In this document: positions 27,670 to 37,912 of the stretch, in pieces
How the letters are laid out: every line of letters begins with the position of its first letter
Numbering within the stretch: the stretch's first letter is position 1
Source of the DNA: Thermosynechococcus vestitus BP-1
Lineage (GTDB): Bacteria; Cyanobacteriota; Cyanobacteriia; Thermosynechococcales; Thermosynechococcaceae
NCBI RefSeq assembly: GCF_000011345.1
Contig: NC_004113.1
Coordinates: 186,001-250,000, forward strand
Direction of reading: 5' to 3'
DNA: 64,000 nucleotides
Program-made: the position numbers and the translations under genes
Notes under the pieces: generated by a model
Told to the model about the DNA's origin: nothing
The model's input: only the letters and a program-made list of their open reading frames with translations
Database searches by the model: none

Positions 27670-29214
27670 TCAATTGATTAGCCTCAGTGTCCCTCTATTA
27701 TAGTGACTTTTACCAAAATTGCTATCACTGGCAACCACCTGTTGGACAAGGGCACGGGCACCATAGCTGACGCCGGCAGTGCCTTCCCCCGGATGCACGG
27801 AATCTCCCACTAACCACAGGTGGGGAATGGGGGTGCGGCTTGCCAAGCCAAAGGGGCCAAAGGTACTCAGGCGTTGACTGATGCCACCGACAATGCCATC
27901 TATTCGTGCCGTGTAGCGCCAGAAGGTGCGGGGAGTGGCCGCTTCGCAGTGGACAATGTACTCAGGCCGCAGATCAAAGAATTCCCCTAGGCGTTCCAGA
28001 GCTGTTTGGGTATATTGTGCCTTGGTGGCGGTGTAATCTAAGTCGGGCTGCCGCCAGAAATTCGGTTCAGTAAAACTGGAGGCAATCAGGGTACGATAGC
28101 CCTGGGGAGCACGGCCATCCTGGGGTTGACTCACAGAAACAAAGAGGGAGTTGTTTTCGCCAATTGGCCCCTGAGGATCGTAGAGAAATTGCAGGTGGGG
28201 TGGACAGACTTCCGGAATGGCGGCCTCCTTCACTCCCAGATAGAGGACAAAGGCACCGGAGGCCGGAGGCAGTCTTTTTAGGCGGCGGGCATAGCCAGGG
28301 GGAAGGGCATCGCCAAGGAGTTGGGGCAGGTTTTGGGCAGGGACATTGGCCACAATGTGATCGGCTTCAACGCGCTCCAAGGTTTTTGTTTTTAGGTTTT
28401 CCACCTGGACGGCGACGGCACGCCCTCCCTCGACTGCAATGTCATGCACCCGATGACGGGTGTAGATTTGGCCGCCATCCCGCCGCAAGGCATTGGCTAG
28501 CAAATCACTGAGAACCTGCATACTGCCGTGGAGATGGTAAAGACCGTGGGGCTCCTGGGAAAGGCAGAGGGCGGTGGCCGCATAGAGCAATGCTGTTTCA
28601 CTGGCGTCCACTTGGGAGTAGAGCTTGAGTTGCAGATCCAGAAATTGCCGCAGCCGGCGATCGCTCCCCAGACCACAGAGATTCAGCCAATCGGTTACCG
28701 TCATTAGACTGAAGGGCACCGTGAGGAGGGTATCGGGACGGAGGGCTTGCACCAGTTGCCACAGATCAAAGCCATTGCGGGGGGGCAAAATTGGCTGCCG
28801 CTGCTGAAATCGCCAACTAATGGCAAAAAGTTGTTCAAGGCCTTGCCAAAATCGCTCACTGCCGGGAAAGTGGCGTTGACGTTCTAGTCGCCAGCGATCG
28901 CGATCGCGCCAAACATGAATGGGCGTTGTTTCCTGCGGCAGATACACCGCACAGGCGGGGTCACAGGGGGTTGCGGGCGGCAGAGGCATCTCCAATTCAG
29001 CAAAAATCTGGGCATGGATCCCCCCCGGCTCCAGACCCGCCACTTGGGTGGCACCCACATCAAAGGTAAAGCCACGCCGCTGAAAGGTTGAAGCACAGCC
29101 GCCTAATTGGGCCGCCTGTTCAAATAGTTGAACGCGGTAGCCCCGTCGGGCCAACAAGGCTGCTGTCGTCAGACCACCAATGCCGCCGCCAATGACGACC
29201 ACATGCTTTGCCAT
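27670..29214 (-). CDS. crtD: Carotenoid C-3',4' desaturase CrtD
   Basis: A 514-residue FAD-dependent phytoene-desaturase relative. It begins with the dinucleotide fold VVVIGGGIGGLTTAALLARR and has the CrtD-type run GFTFDVGATQVAGLEPGG, LDLQLKLYSQVDASETALLY and the C-terminal FAD motif WLVGDSVHPGEGTAGVSYGA. In cyanobacteria CrtD adds the C-3',4' double bond of myxol/myxoxanthophyll glycosides. The distinction from the related CrtO/CRTISO enzymes rests on recall of the CrtD pattern. Confidence 0.88.
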   Translation of the reverse strand: MAKHVVVIGGGIGGLTTAALLARRGYRVQLFEQAAQLGGCASTFQRRGFTFDVGATQVAGLEPGGIHAQIFAELEMPLPPATPCDPACAVYLPQETTPIHVWRDRDRWRLERQRHFPGSERFWQGLEQLFAISWRFQQRQPILPPRNGFDLWQLVQALRPDTLLTVPFSLMTVTDWLNLCGLGSDRRLRQFLDLQLKLYSQVDASETALLYAATALCLSQEPHGLYHLHGSMQVLSDLLANALRRDGGQIYTRHRVHDIAVEGGRAVAVQVENLKTKTLERVEADHIVANVPAQNLPQLLGDALPPGYARRLKRLPPASGAFVLYLGVKEAAIPEVCPPHLQFLYDPQGPIGENNSLFVSVSQPQDGRAPQGYRTLIASSFTEPNFWRQPDLDYTATKAQYTQTALERLGEFFDLRPEYIVHCEAATPRTFWRYTARIDGIVGGISQRLSTFGPFGLASRTPIPHLWLVGDSVHPGEGTAGVSYGARALVQQVVASDSNFGKSHYNRGTLRLIN

Positions 29215-29292
29215 TGTTATTCCTAAGTCAATGAGCAGTACTTAGCACTGTAGCCACGGGAAGCCAGGGCTGACAAGGAAAAGGGGGATCAA

Positions 29293-29937
29293 CTAGCGCC
29301 GCCGCAACTGAAGCTGCTCATAGACCTGCCGCAAAGACACCCGATGATAGGCCAAGGCAACCAGGGTGTGGTAAAACAAGTCTGCTACCTCGCTGGCGAT
29401 CGCCTCTGGATCATCGTCTTTGCAGGCCATGACAACTTCTGCCGTTTCTTCTCCCAGCTTCTTGAGAATTTTGTTATCCCCGGCAGTGAATAGGCTAGAC
29501 GTGTAGGACTGCAACTGCGGGAAATCCCGCCGCTGGCAAACAATGTTATACACCTGTGAGAGAGTGTCGGCAGGCGGTGGCTCAATCGATTCCCCCTTGG
29601 CACCATGGCGGTGAAAACAACTACGCTCGCCTGTGTGGCAGGCAATGTGCCCCACCTGCTCTACAGTGAGCAATAGCGCATCACTATCGCAGTCATAGCG
29701 GATACTTTTTACCCACTGCACATGGCCAGAGGTTTCCCCCTTCGGCCACAATTCTTGGCGCGATCGACTCCAAAACCACGTGCGACCAGTCTCAAGGGTT
29801 TTCTGTAGCGATTCTCGATTCATCCACGCCAGCATCAGTACAGTGCCGTCCAAATAGTCTTGGACAATGGCTGGCACTAAACCCCGTTCATCGTAACGAA
29901 TCTCATCTAGGGGGAGGCTAAGGGCAGTGGCGGGCAT
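29293..29937 (-). CDS. hisI: Bifunctional phosphoribosyl-AMP cyclohydrolase/phosphoribosyl-ATP pyrophosphatase
   Basis: Catalyses steps two and three of histidine synthesis. The N-terminal HisI domain has [20 protein letters not shown] and the zinc and magnesium sites in [15 protein letters not shown] and [11 protein letters not shown]. The C-terminal HisE domain (about 120-215) has [16 protein letters not shown] and [13 protein letters not shown]. The start is the ATG at 29937; a TTG one codon earlier is in frame. Often named hisIE. Confidence 0.95.
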   Translation of the reverse strand: MPATALSLPLDEIRYDERGLVPAIVQDYLDGTVLMLAWMNRESLQKTLETGRTWFWSRSRQELWPKGETSGHVQWVKSIRYDCDSDALLLTVEQVGHIACHTGERSCFHRHGAKGESIEPPPADTLSQVYNIVCQRRDFPQLQSYTSSLFTAGDNKILKKLGEETAEVVMACKDDDPEAIASEVADLFYHTLVALAYHRVSLRQVYEQLQLRRR

Positions 29938-29963
29938 CAATCCTTGGCAGTTCTTCAGAGGGT

Positions 29964-30057
29964 GACCCGGAGATCACGCCTATCGCAAGCATCCCGTATT
30001 GCTGCTTCCTTCCGGACCTGACAAGGTTGAGGCGTTGCGATCGCATGATTCCGAGCC
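29964..30057 (-). ncRNA. ffs: Signal recognition particle RNA (4.5S)
   Basis: The minus strand carries the SRP domain IV hallmark GTCAGGTCCGGAAGGAAGCA (tetraloop GGAA with the asymmetric and symmetric internal loops), set between complementary arms GGCTCGGA and TCCGGGTC that close a 94-nt hairpin. It is the RNA partner of Ffh in co-translational membrane targeting. Ends are estimated from the outer stem. Confidence 0.93.
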
Positions 30058-30171
30058 AACTTGGATCATAGCACAGGTCATCCAAGCCCATAAATCGCCC
30101 TATTAGGAATCTTTATTCCTAGTTTCTTAAAGAAAGTTTATATTAAAGAGGTAACAGCGTAAGATTTGGTA

Positions 30172-30849
30172 ATGCCTATGACCCTTGCTGCACTGATGGT
30201 GACGCAGGCTGAGACTCTCCGTGGTCTCTTTCGGACGTTGACGGCAACCAGTTGTCCCTATCGCTATAACTTTCATCTCCACACGATTTGTTCGGATGGC
30301 CAGCTAACACCGCAGCAAGTGGCGCAACAGGCAATGATCCACGGTCTGAAAGGTTTTGCCATTACCGATCACCACGCCCTCGAGGGTTACTTTCAGGCGC
30401 GAACATACGTAGAAGCCTATCCAGGAACGGACCGCCCCCAGGTTTACACGGGTATTGAAATTACCGCCCAACTGCTTGATACCGAAGTACATATCCTTGG
30501 CTATGGCTTTGACCCCCATGCCCCAATCCTGCATCGCTATGCCATGGGCAGCGCCCCCGAAGGCGAATGGGCCCAGGCGGAGCGGGTGATTGCGGCTCTC
30601 CATGAGGCGGGCGGCTTGGCAATTTTGGCGCACCCGGCTCGCTATCGTCTACCTGCTGAACAATTGATTCCTGCTGCCGTAGCCCGGGGAATTGATGGGG
30701 TAGAAACCTACTATTGCTACGGCAATCCTGAGCCGTGGGAATCGACACCAGAAACTACCGCTTTGGTACACAGGCTGGCCGTTGAACACCAGCTTCTAGA
30801 GACCTGCGGCACGGATACCCACGGCCAAGATATTCTTGTGCGCCGATGA
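30172..30849 (+). CDS. PHP domain phosphoesterase
   Basis: About 225 residues with the metal-binding motifs of PHP phosphoesterases: NFHLHTICSDG (HxH), FAITDHHALEGY, the IEI acid in TGIEITAQ, LAILAHPARY and CGTDTHG. Related proteins hydrolyse phosphodiesters or 3',5'-nucleoside bisphosphates; the substrate here is not known. The start is ATG at 30172 or 30178; the ORF extends to TTG 30166. It overlaps the next small gene by 4 bp. Confidence 0.85.
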   Translation: MPMTLAALMVTQAETLRGLFRTLTATSCPYRYNFHLHTICSDGQLTPQQVAQQAMIHGLKGFAITDHHALEGYFQARTYVEAYPGTDRPQVYTGIEITAQLLDTEVHILGYGFDPHAPILHRYAMGSAPEGEWAQAERVIAALHEAGGLAILAHPARYRLPAEQLIPAAVARGIDGVETYYCYGNPEPWESTPETTALVHRLAVEHQLLETCGTDTHGQDILVRR

Positions 30850-31094
30850 CGGGGACTGAAATTCTGATCACCCTGGGGGCGATCGCCATCAGTTGGCTGG
30901 TGCTTCGTGGGTTAATCAAGGTACTCAAGGTAACGGTGGGTACCGCAATTCAAATTGCCCTGATTGTCTTTCTATTGCAAATCTTTTTTGGGATTGGTCC
31001 CGATCGCCTGTGGGAGCAGCTACAGCTTCTATGGTCACAGGTTATTCGCCATCTGCCAAATCTGCCAAGCCCTGCTTTGCCATCTTCCCAATAG
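30846..31094 (+). CDS. Small membrane protein, conserved hypothetical
   Basis: 82 residues with two hydrophobic segments (ILITLGAIAISWLVLRGLI and VGTAIQIALIVFLLQIFFGI) separated by a short basic loop, then a hydrophilic tail with LPSPALPSS. Translation is coupled to the PHP gene through an ATGA overlap. No function can be given; membrane location is inferred. Confidence 0.7.
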   Translation: MTGTEILITLGAIAISWLVLRGLIKVLKVTVGTAIQIALIVFLLQIFFGIGPDRLWEQLQLLWSQVIRHLPNLPSPALPSSQ

Positions 31095-31228
31095 GCAAGA
31101 AGAGTCAACGACCTACGGCGGCTAATTCTAAGGGGGGGCGATCGCGAGCCTTTTTGTGATTGCAGTCAGAATCGAGTCCTTCCTATGAAAGTGATCCTTC
31201 AATGACCAACAAGAGAAATCTAGACATT

Positions 31229-33211
31229 CTAGGCAGCCAGCCACGCCTCCCACATCAACACATTCCACAAATGGTATGCCCAGTTCCGCCGACCTAAAAG
31301 ATGCTCCTGCCACTTTTGCCGCACTAGCTCTGGATTGAGAAAAGCTTCGCGCTTGAGCCGTTCTTCAGAGAGCAGATCCTCCGCCCATTCCCTTAGCGGT
31401 CCACGCAACCACTGATCGAGGGGGATGCCAAAACCCATCTTGGGCCGTTCAATTAGTTCCTTGGGCACGTAGCGATAGAGTACCTGGCGCAGCAGCCATT
31501 TGCTTTGCCCCCTCCTGATCTTGAAATAATGGGGCAGCTGCCAAGCAAATTCCACGATGCGGTGGTCTAGGAGCGGCACGCGAGTTTCCAGACTCACCCC
31601 CATCGCCGCACGATCCACCTTCACCAAGATATCATCCGGTAGGTAGGTGATGCTGTCGAGATACATCATGCGTGCCTCAAAGTCGGCGCCCTCCAGCACA
31701 GTCGCTGGCTCGGTCAGAGCTGTTCTAGGCTCTTCGGTACCAATCACTAGGGAAGTCGGATCATGCCAATGGGAAACAAAGCGCAGATAAATGTCTTCTG
31801 GTCGTCTGGTTACAAATAGGGCAGCTGCCTTGTGCAGCTTATCGCCGGGGAGGCGAAAGCGCAAGCGTTCTGGGAGCACCGGAGCTAAGAGAGCAAATAC
31901 ACGATTCCATGTCTGAGGCGAAATTGCCAGCACACCTTGCTCTGCGAGCTTGCGCATAGGTAACGGAATCCATGCGAGCCGCTGCCATAGGGAATGTGTC
32001 AAAAAATAACGGGTGTACCCCCCAAAGAGCTCATCACCCCCATCGCCGGAAAGGCTTACCGTCACCTGCTGCCGCGCCAGCTGAGCTAGCAAAAAGGTGG
32101 GAATCTGTGAGGAATCAGCGAACGGTTCATCATATAGGGAGGGCAACTTTGGGATGACTGCCATGGCCTCTTGGGGCGTTACATAAAGCTCAGTGTGGTT
32201 TGTTCTCAGATGGCAAGCCACAGCCTTGGCATGTTTGGCCTCGTTGTAGTCCTGCTCGTGAAAACCAATGGTGAAGGTCTTGACTGCTCGGCTTGACTGC
32301 GCCTGCATCAGCGCCACCACGGTGCTGGAATCAATTCCACCCGAAAGAAACGCTCCTAGGGGCACGTCCGCCATCATCTGGCCGGCGATGCTTTGCCTAA
32401 GGAGCCGCTCCAATTCCTCTACTGCATCAGCCTCACGACCTGTGAAGGGATTAGCGAGCCCCCTCTCTGCCACATCCCGCACTGACCAGTAGGGCTTGAT
32501 GTTGCCTCTACTGCCCACAGCTAGCGGCTCACCACCATGGCTAGCTGCCCTAAACTGCACAAAGCAACCTGGGGGTAGCTTCCAGATGTTTTCGTAGATG
32601 CTCCACGGTGCGGGTATGTAGTCGTACCGCATGAAAAGAGCTAGCGATCGCCGCTCAATGGCATTGTCAAACCCTGGATATGCCCGCAATGCCTTGAGCT
32701 CGGAGCCAAATACTAGTGCGTCGCGCACCCAGCCATAGTAGAGCGGCTTTTCGCCCATGCGATCGCGCGCCAGTGTGAGCGTACGCGTTTCCCGATCCCA
32801 GAGGGCTATGGCAAACATTCCCACGACGCGCTTGAGTGTCTTTTCAATACCCAATGCTGCGAATGCTGCGAGCAATGTCTCTGTATCGGAATGACCACGC
32901 CACACTGGTGCCGTTCCGCCTGCGCCGACTTTCGAGAGCTCCTCGCGCAATTCCAGATGGTTATAAATCTCCCCGTTAAAGGCGATCACGTAACGCCCCG
33001 TGGCAGACACCATGGGCTGGTGGCCGGCAGGGGATAAATCGAGGATAGCGAGCCTGCGATGTCCCAGTGCAATGCCCACTTCTGTATCTACCCATACGCC
33101 AACATCATCCGGCCCGCGGTGGACGAGCGTATCCGCCATGCGCTGAATGGTAGCGCTTACCTCATCTGTGGGACAACCGCAAGGTTGCCAGAAACCGGTC
33201 AGACCACACAT
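31229..33211 (-). CDS. asnB: Asparagine synthetase (glutamine-hydrolysing), AsnB-like
   Basis: A 660-residue amidotransferase. The N-terminal class II glutaminase starts MCGLTGFWQPCG, where Cys2 is the nucleophile, with FNGEIYNHLELREEL following. The synthetase domain has the PP-loop LGAFLSGGIDSSTVVALM and [14 protein letters not shown]. Paralogues of this type sit in polysaccharide clusters and amidate sugars or peptides rather than make free asparagine, and the context here (glycosyltransferases, flippase) fits that. Frame is intact, unlike the second copy at 41143-43119. It marks the left edge of the polysaccharide island. Confidence 0.9.
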   Translation of the reverse strand: MCGLTGFWQPCGCPTDEVSATIQRMADTLVHRGPDDVGVWVDTEVGIALGHRRLAILDLSPAGHQPMVSATGRYVIAFNGEIYNHLELREELSKVGAGGTAPVWRGHSDTETLLAAFAALGIEKTLKRVVGMFAIALWDRETRTLTLARDRMGEKPLYYGWVRDALVFGSELKALRAYPGFDNAIERRSLALFMRYDYIPAPWSIYENIWKLPPGCFVQFRAASHGGEPLAVGSRGNIKPYWSVRDVAERGLANPFTGREADAVEELERLLRQSIAGQMMADVPLGAFLSGGIDSSTVVALMQAQSSRAVKTFTIGFHEQDYNEAKHAKAVACHLRTNHTELYVTPQEAMAVIPKLPSLYDEPFADSSQIPTFLLAQLARQQVTVSLSGDGGDELFGGYTRYFLTHSLWQRLAWIPLPMRKLAEQGVLAISPQTWNRVFALLAPVLPERLRFRLPGDKLHKAAALFVTRRPEDIYLRFVSHWHDPTSLVIGTEEPRTALTEPATVLEGADFEARMMYLDSITYLPDDILVKVDRAAMGVSLETRVPLLDHRIVEFAWQLPHYFKIRRGQSKWLLRQVLYRYVPKELIERPKMGFGIPLDQWLRGPLREWAEDLLSEERLKREAFLNPELVRQKWQEHLLGRRNWAYHLWNVLMWEAWLAA

Positions 33212-33291
33212 CAGTCAGTTTTGATAAACCTCATCATCACAAAGATCTGGTCATGGCTGTTTAAAACGTGCGCCCAGATGCTCTCGCAACC

Positions 33292-33720
33292 TCAAAATAT
33301 CATATCTACAATTCGTGGCGCCCATACCTGCAATGAGTAGTTGTCCTCCACATGCCGGCGGCCAGCCTCGCCCATATGTTTTCGAAACCGCCAATTCAGT
33401 ATCAGTTCCGCCAATGACTGAAGCTACTCTTCTTGTGCCACAGGGAGAAAACTATTATAGCCTGGTGTAACAATATCAACGTTTACGCCGACTGGGGACG
33501 CCACAACCGGTAGACAAGCTGCCTGATACTGAATCAGCTTATAGCCGCATTTGACGCGCTCCCCTGGTGCGTCAGGTAAAAGCATGATCCAATGTCTAAC
33601 GCAGCCAGTTCGGAGGCTTCTGTTTTTTCAGCCCAAGGGCAAGGTTCAAATGGCGTATCCACGAGTTGGCCACGACGCGCCCCAATAGCCACACAGCGAA
33701 TAGGATAGTGGGTACTTATA
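33292..33720 (-). pseudogene. Glycosyltransferase remnant, paralogue of the gene at 43798-44862
   Basis: The minus strand encodes a broken C-terminal half of a GT4 enzyme. Segments PIRCVAIGARRGQL, PFEPCPWAEKTEASELAAL and KCGYKLIQYQAACLPVVAS match the glycosyltransferase at 43798-44862. In the region 33597-33715 the DNA is almost identical to 44410-44550. The frame is then broken by indels and stops. The end at 33292 still reads YSLQVWAPRI. It is cut on its 5' side next to a group II intron at 33750. Confidence 0.8.
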
Positions 33721-33749
33721 GCTATTCCAATAAAGAATGAGACATTAGG

Positions 33750-34594
33750 GTGCGACGCGAAAGCTAGCCAGATGATTGTCCCACTAGCCCAACAAGCTAG
33801 AACGGGACCGGTTGTGCCCCCAACCGTAGCCTAGGGAGGCATGCGTGACTGGTAACGGTCAGGTATGAAGCCCTCCCGACAACGTAGCCCGAACCGCAAG
33901 GTTGAAGCCGAATCCGTGAGGAGGAAGCAACTTCACCAGCGTCAGGTGATAGGGAGCTAGGCTTGAGGGTATGGTGAACGTAAGTGAAGTGACGCCAGAA
34001 GCCTCGTTACTCTCAGCAGGCCAAAGACGCTGACAGGCCTGGGCCAAAATGGCAAGTGGACGGCTACACCTCTCCTAATTAGGTGTACGGGGACATTAGC
34101 TCCACCGGGGTAAAGTCACCACCTAACCCCTCGCGTCATCTGGTTGGAACGCGGTAAGCCCGTACTTCCGCCTTGATAGGCCAAGCACAAGGCAAGTGGA
34201 CTGCGAGGAACACCCATGGAAGTGCGGGTAGAGGAGACGGGAAAAAGCGAATGCTAGCCTGTAATGGGTTAGATAGGGATTGAGAATGCTGGCAGGACAT
34301 TCAACATCATCCCACTCGAAAGAGGGCAGACTTCCCGTCGGTTCCCCATTACGAGAAAATCTATAGAACCTCCCTAATGGTGACAAAGCAAATGGCGGTG
34401 ACCTTGAGTCACTGGTGCGGTCACCAACCCTCCCACCAAGGGTAGGCAGGCTGTAGATGAGTATCGTAAAGGTTGTACACACAACCGGTTCCTCTTAAAT
34501 GAGGGGTTTTGGGGGGCCTGAGCCGGATGCGAGGAAACTTGCACGTCCGGTTCTTAGGGGGCTAGGGGGCAGTAATGCCCCCCTGCTACCCGAC
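33750..34594 (+). mobile_element. ORF-less group II intron (845 nt)
   Basis: Begins GTGCGAC, the group II 5' consensus, and ends CTACCCGAC with a terminal AY. Domain V is seen as GAGCCGGATGCGAGGAAACT followed by TGCACGTCCGGTTC (34523-34556). No reverse transcriptase is encoded. The same 845-nt length and close sequence occur on the minus strand at 59778-60622. Mobility would require a maturase supplied in trans, as known for Thermosynechococcus introns. It separates the glycosyltransferase remnant from the flippase pseudogene. Confidence 0.88.
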
Positions 34595-34599
34595 TGGCC

Positions 34600-35980
34600 T
34601 TGCGTTCGTCCTCGATGATTGGCGGAGCCAGTGTCCTCAATATTGTGGTGGGCCTGCTGCGCATGAAGGCGGCGGCAGTGCTGCTGCAAGACATGTTGGG
34701 GACAGCATTCGGCATCACCGGTTTGGGCGTGGGCAATGTCCAGATCACTCCAGATCACTGCTGCGAACGCGGAAGATGGGAGTGAAGCCGTTGGCACTCT
34801 TTGCGGCACGCTGGGGCTTGCAGTCCTCAACGCTCTTTTTTAGGGAGCTTCAGCGAGTGTATTGCGGTGCTCGTAATGATCCGAATCAGGCGGGTGACGT
34901 GGTCTGGCTCGCTGTTGGGGTCGTGCTGACGATTGCAGTTGGCTCTCAAGCAGCGCTGCTGACGAGTCTGCGGGGGGTAGGCATCTGGTTCGGATCAATG
35001 TCAGCGCGGGCATGTTTGGCTCAATTTGTTGAGATCAGCAAGCTTTGGCTCTGGGGCAAGCGGGGGCTTTTGACCATGGTTTTGGTCGCTCCTGCGGCAA
35101 CCTTCTTTCTGGTACTTCTCTAGGTTCGCCAGCTCGGGCTGCTATTCGAGCATCTAGTCATGCGCGCCCTTGTCCAGAGCAAACTTGGCACCGACAGTCT
35201 CGGTCAGTTCCAAGCCGCTTGGGCGATCGACACGACCTACATCAGTTTTATTTTATCCTTAGTGCCATGAGTACAGACTATTATCTGCGTCTGACAGCAG
35301 TAATCAGTGATCACGGTGAGGGTCGGCGCCTACTCAGTCTAGTCAATCAACACACCGAGGTTGGTCTTCTTCTCTGTATCCCGGTTTTGGTGCTGATGCT
35401 AGGCCTAGCACGCTGGGTGATTGGACTCCTCTACTCGAACGCCTTCGGCCCAGGAGCTGGAGTCCTTCGCTGGCACCTTTTGAGCTTGGGCGACATACTA
35501 AAAGTGTAATGAGTTGGCCGGTTAGTTATGTAATTCAATTCTCACACAGGAGGCTGGAAAGAACTTTGTATTCATCGAACCGCTAGGCATCAGGGTCTTG
35601 GTCTTTAACGTTGCTCTTGGATTGCCCGCTTCGGCGGTGTTTGGGGGGCGAGTTGCCTTTCTTGCAATTTATGTTGGAATTTATACCACCTGCTTTCCTA
35701 GTCTATATTTCTTTCTTATTTCTTAGTTATGATGGTCCCTCGAACTTTCTTTGCCTTCCTGTGGTCCCGCGCTGTGGCAGCACAGACTAGCCTTGTTATT
35801 GCTGGTGCTGTTGCATTCGAGCTGACATCGCGCTGGTCTGAGGCCGCAAGTGTGGTATTGGCTGTGAAAATGACATTTCTCCTTACCCATAGGGACTTAT
35901 CTACCTCGCTGATAAGATCGAAACCAGGGCCAGACTCGACGTCTTCACCAACTGGGGAAGAATGCTTTGCGTATGGATGA
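34600..35980 (+). pseudogene. O-antigen/polysaccharide flippase (Wzx-like), frameshifted
   Basis: Pieces of a polytopic MATE-like flippase appear in shifting plus-strand frames: SSSMIGGASVLNIVVGLLRM near 34606, AGDVVWLAVGVVLTIAVGSQ near 34893, LVQSKLGTDSLGQFQAAWAI near 35166, FILSAMSTDYYLRLTAVISD near 35253, VIGLLYSNAF near 35420, and a C-terminal piece ending EECFAYG at 35980. At least five frame changes or stops separate them, so no functional protein is made. It would have moved lipid-linked glycans across the membrane. The 5' end abuts the intron. Confidence 0.8.
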
Positions 35981-36599
35981 TACAGCAATAATCCGCACCT
36001 ATGGCAAAAAGAACCTCCCGGACGGCACGACAGATCGTCCCTTGGTCACCTTTGCTGTCTTCGCTTACAACCAGGAGAAATACATTCGCGAGGCAGTCGA
36101 GGACGCCTTCGCACAGACCTACTCGCCCCTCGAGATCATCCTATCGGACGACTGTTCGAGCGACGGCACCTTTGAGATCATGAAACAGATGGCGTGTGAG
36201 TATAGGGGGCCACATCGGGTACTGGTGCGTCAGAGTGAACTCAATTTCGGCACAGCCCTTCATGTATCAGCTGTTGCCAAAATGGCGTGCGGCGAGCTTC
36301 TGGTGGTTGCTGCCGGAGATGATGTTTCATTCCCACATCGAGTAGAGATGCTTGTTGAGAAATGGCTGAAATCGAACAAAGAGCCCGTGCTTCTTCATAG
36401 CGCTATGATCCAAGTTTCGGAGGAATGTCCAGAAGCACGAAGGACTTTGTACATAAAAGATGACAATAAGGTAAACCTGGAATGCTATCTCTCGGGTAAC
36501 CCTCTCCCTTTTCTCCCGCCAACATTTGCTTACTCGAAGATACTTTTTAGTCAATTTCCACCAATGATTGGGGGAAGTATTATCGAAGATGGGCCTCTA

Positions 36600-37441
36600 G
36601 ATACTGTCGTCACGAGATTGATGCCCAAATGGCGATACAACGGATGTGCACAGCAGCAAGGAAAGAAGCCGTATTTTTGGCGTATCGCGTGGCAATACCT
36701 CGCCAACGCTTGAGATGCAAAAAAGCATTCTCAACCAGATGACGAAGCCGATACAACTGCTTGTCGCATTCACGTCGCTGTCTGCGATGTCTGCGCGAAG
36801 GGATGACAGGCTGCATCCCATGCTCTTTGGCTTGGGCGATGAGGGCATCACTGTCGTAGCCTTTGTCCGCCAACAGGTACTTTGCATCGATTCCTTCGAT
36901 CAAGGTTGCAGCTTGGCGACAATCCGCAGTGGTACCTGCTGTGATAACCATTCGCAGCGGCATACCATGCGCATCCACGGCCAGATGTATCTTGGTATTG
37001 AGCCCCCTTTTGTACGGCCCATGTCTTGGTTGCCGCCTTTGGCCCCTGTGGCATGAGGGTGGACTTTGACATGAGTAGCATCGATGATCAACCATTCGTA
37101 ATCGGGCTCGTCGATCAACTGCTCAAGGACCTTTTCCCACACGCCTTTGTCTCGCCAGCGGCAGAACCTTCGATGCACGTTCTTCCAATCTCCGTACTCC
37201 GGGGGTAAATCCCGCCAAGGGGCGCCGGTGCGCAGTATCCAGAACACCGCATTGATGAACTGCCGGTTGTCTTTCGCCACACCCCCCCAGCTCCCTCGGC
37301 GTCCAGGTAGATGCGGTTCCAACCGCTCCCAAACCCGGTCGGAAATATCGTGGCGACGGTAGTCAGGTGTCCTCATGGCACGGTCCTATAATACAGTCCA
37401 GACACACGCTCAGTATCTCATAAACTCGTGACGGCACTATC
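36600..37441 (-). mobile_element. IS5-family (IS427-like) insertion sequence
   Basis: An 842-bp element with 17-bp inverted repeats, GATACTGTCGTCACGAG on the left and GATAGTGCCGTCACGAG (read inward) on the right. It is flanked by duplicated TA (36598-36599 and 37442-37443). It carries a two-frame transposase typical of the IS427 subgroup. The insertion interrupts the GT2 gene precisely. Confidence 0.9.
36610..37376 (-). CDS. IS5-family transposase, two frames joined by -1 frameshifting
   Basis: OrfA runs from ATG 37376 (MRTPDYRRHDISDRVWERLE) to a stop at 36900. OrfB continues in the -1 frame to 36610. OrfA has the Pfam DUF4096-like start and the first catalytic Asp in LIIDATHVKVHPH. OrfB has the second Asp in LLADKGYDSDAL and the Glu in HLVENAFLHLKRW. 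The switch can occur on the run AAAAGGGGG at 37003-37011, a slippery site where the OrfA reading TKGG becomes the OrfB reading YKRG. The coordinates span both frames. Confidence 0.87.
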
Positions 37442-37912
37442 TAATGTTTCGTGCCCTTTTAATGGGGCCAATTGCCGGCGTTGAAGAACCCTTGGTTCTG
37501 GGCAGAGTGCTGAAACGATCGTCTGGCCGAGGCTACCGAATCTCAAATCACGAAAGATGGAACCTATTTGTACTTAGTCGGATTATATCTTCAGTAACAA
37601 AGTTAAGAGATTTAGTCCATGTAAGTGCCATAGATGATGATCTAAAAGTTCGTTTGGAAAAAAACTTGATAAGGACTGTTCGCGCGCTTGCATCATCGAT
37701 TGTGCTTCCATCGAAAGCACATGGTAAAGTTTATCGTGCCTTTAAATTTATTTACCTTTTATTTCGGTACCCGTACCGGGCCAAGATTCTTCACCGCATT
37801 GCGAATAGCTTGATGCTAGCGGTTTTTCTTGAGCGGGATTCGATCCGGCGGATGCGCCGTTTCCTCTCGAAAAAACCGGCGTTACCCGAAAAGTTGGAAA
37901 AGGAGAGTTTGT

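Noticed and set aside
34123-34482. 119-codon minus-strand frame, with a relative at 59828-60241
   Set aside because: Both lie inside group II intron copies, in structured RNA domains, and are antisense to the intron. No protein features.
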